Below, piece by piece: positions 63,200 to 64,000 of a stretch of 64,000 nucleotides of DNA. Below the pieces are notes generated by a model. That model made no database searches and had not been told where the DNA came from. It saw only the letters and a program-made list of their open reading frames with translations. This stretch comes from Paludibacteraceae bacterium (GTDB taxonomy: Bacteria; Bacteroidota; Bacteroidia; Bacteroidales; Paludibacteraceae), in assembly GCA_017479885.1 (NCBI GenBank), contig JAFVBR010000002.1, positions 62,001-126,000 of the forward strand. The letters are read 5' to 3'. Within the stretch, counting starts at the first letter, position 1; every line of letters starts with the position of its first letter. Position numbers and translations under genes: made by a program.

Positions 63200-63230
63200 C
63201 AAAGATATAACAAAACATATAATATCACAA
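63200..63230 (-). promoter_or_regulatory. Promoter of PUL 2 susC
   Basis: On the minus strand: TTG (63,228-63,230), 20 bp, TATCTTTG (63,200-63,207), 66 bp before the SusC start. The gap 63,135-63,407 otherwise shows no gene. Confidence 0.75.
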
Positions 63231-63407
63231 GAAAAATATATGTTTTTTGTTTACGCAAAACTTTCACACTTCCACTTTGCGCTCTACTACAAAACTACTA
63301 CAATTTATCACCTATACAACATTCTTTCAGACAAATATAGTACGGATTATCACATATTCTCACCATAAAACATACTACTACAAATCATCAAACTTGAATT
63401 GTCTTGA

Positions 63408-64000
63408 TTATCCGGCATCATTTGATATTCGCTGCAAGAATTCCCGCAGACCTTCCTGCGGCTCCATATCAAGTTTGTTTCTCATGCGGTATCTCATCAT
63501 CTCCACACCTCTGGTCGATATGCCAAGCAATGGTGCAATCTCTTTGGTGTATAGTCCCATGTGTATATATACGCATAGCCTTCGCTCGTTCTTGGTCAGT
63601 TCGGGATACATATCGGAAAGCTTCTTGAGGAACTGGTTGTTGGCATCGTCAAAATTATCTTCAAACCGTTGCCAGTCCACATCGTTGTTGCTCTCGTTGC
63701 TCAGTTGTTGTTGAAGTTGCTGAAGTCTCTTCTCCGCATTCTCTTCATTGCCGTTTTTCAGGTCGTCTTGTATCCTTTGCAACTGACCGAGTACATCCTG
63801 CGCCAGTTCATTCTTACCAATCTGGTTGAGCATAAGTCCGCTTAGTTTCTCGCTTTTGTTTTTCAACTCGTACATTGCCTTTTCGTGCTCAAGCTGCAAA
63901 ATCCTCATCTCTTGTTCTTTTGCCTCTCGTTCGTGCATCTGCTGCTGTAGTCTCAGTTCCTCGTCTTTCTTCTGCATAAGTTTCCGCTTGTATCTTGCTG
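63408..64000 (-). CDS. C-terminal part of a membrane sensor/LuxR-type transcriptional regulator, partial
   Basis: The frame is open through the right edge, so the gene's N-terminus lies outside. Visible are a long charged coiled coil (RYKRKLMQKKDEELRLQQQ onward, about 110 residues) and a C-terminal LuxR-like helix-turn-helix (TKEIAPLLGISTRGVEMMRYRMRNKLDM). Bacteroidota regulators with a periplasmic beta-propeller, a membrane span and this C-terminus control neighbouring PULs by sensing oligosaccharides. It ends 274 bp upstream of PUL 2 susC on the same strand and is the probable activator of the beta-glucan genes. The propeller itself is not in the window. Confidence 0.75.
   Translation of the reverse strand, partial: ARYKRKLMQKKDEELRLQQQMHEREAKEQEMRILQLEHEKAMYELKNKSEKLSGLMLNQIGKNELAQDVLGQLQRIQDDLKNGNEENAEKRLQQLQQQLSNESNNDVDWQRFEDNFDDANNQFLKKLSDMYPELTKNERRLCVYIHMGLYTKEIAPLLGISTRGVEMMRYRMRNKLDMEPQEGLREFLQRISNDAG

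Overview
The window is chromosomal DNA of a Bacteroidales bacterium (phylum Bacteroidota). Evidence: two SusC/SusD pairs, an ECF sigma/FecR pair, methylmalonyl-CoA mutase genes of the succinate-propionate pathway, C-terminal tails of the type IX secretion kind, and promoters of the phylum's TTTG-N20-TAnnTTTG form. No rRNA, tRNA or CRISPR array is visible. The genus cannot be fixed from what is here.

Left accessory region, about 1-12,632. It is AT-rich and holds a Dam-type adenine methylase cut by the window edge, small uncharacterised proteins, an ATPase/PD-(D/E)XK nuclease pair, a WYL-domain regulator, a 37-residue ORF, a second ATPase/partner pair, and a late operon of two paralogous small proteins plus an ExoX-C-like protein. 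A 17-bp palindrome (GTGCAA-N5-TTGCAC) lies before two of these operons, and an N4 variant lies in the methylase leader; the WYL protein is the obvious candidate ligand. The region lies between a decayed 5'-truncated mutB copy (with a terminator) and the intact mutB, whose last 80 bp are recoded. This suggests that an island entered by recombination in mutB. Tiny palindromic insertions litter the decayed genes.

Core metabolism, 12,633-16,738: the mutA-mutB operon on the minus strand. MutA has an unusual six-cysteine linker.

PUL 1, 17,038-37,429, all minus strand: ECF sigma, FecR, a duplicated beta-helix surface protein, a small lipoprotein, STN-type SusC, SusD, two more beta-helix proteins (one fused to an EEP phosphodiesterase), secreted GH65, Gfo/Idh oxidoreductase, GDPD lipoprotein and a GlpT-like transporter. 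Together they suggest use of a glucosylated glycerophosphate polymer or glycerophosphodiester; teichoic acid is the leading guess.

Middle, 37,535-46,524: tatA, a RAYT transposase between REP palindromes, three secreted proteins sharing a short C-terminal motif and a leader motif, and a HEPN/MNT pair.

PUL 2, 46,569-63,977 and beyond, minus strand: a propeller/LuxR-type regulator (cut by the edge), SusC, SusD, a glycan-binding lipoprotein, GH16, GH128, GH16, GH16, a GxxExxY gene between inverted repeats, a GPH symporter and a probable GH149 phosphorylase. This reads as a beta-1,3-glucan (laminarin-type) locus with phosphorolytic endgame.
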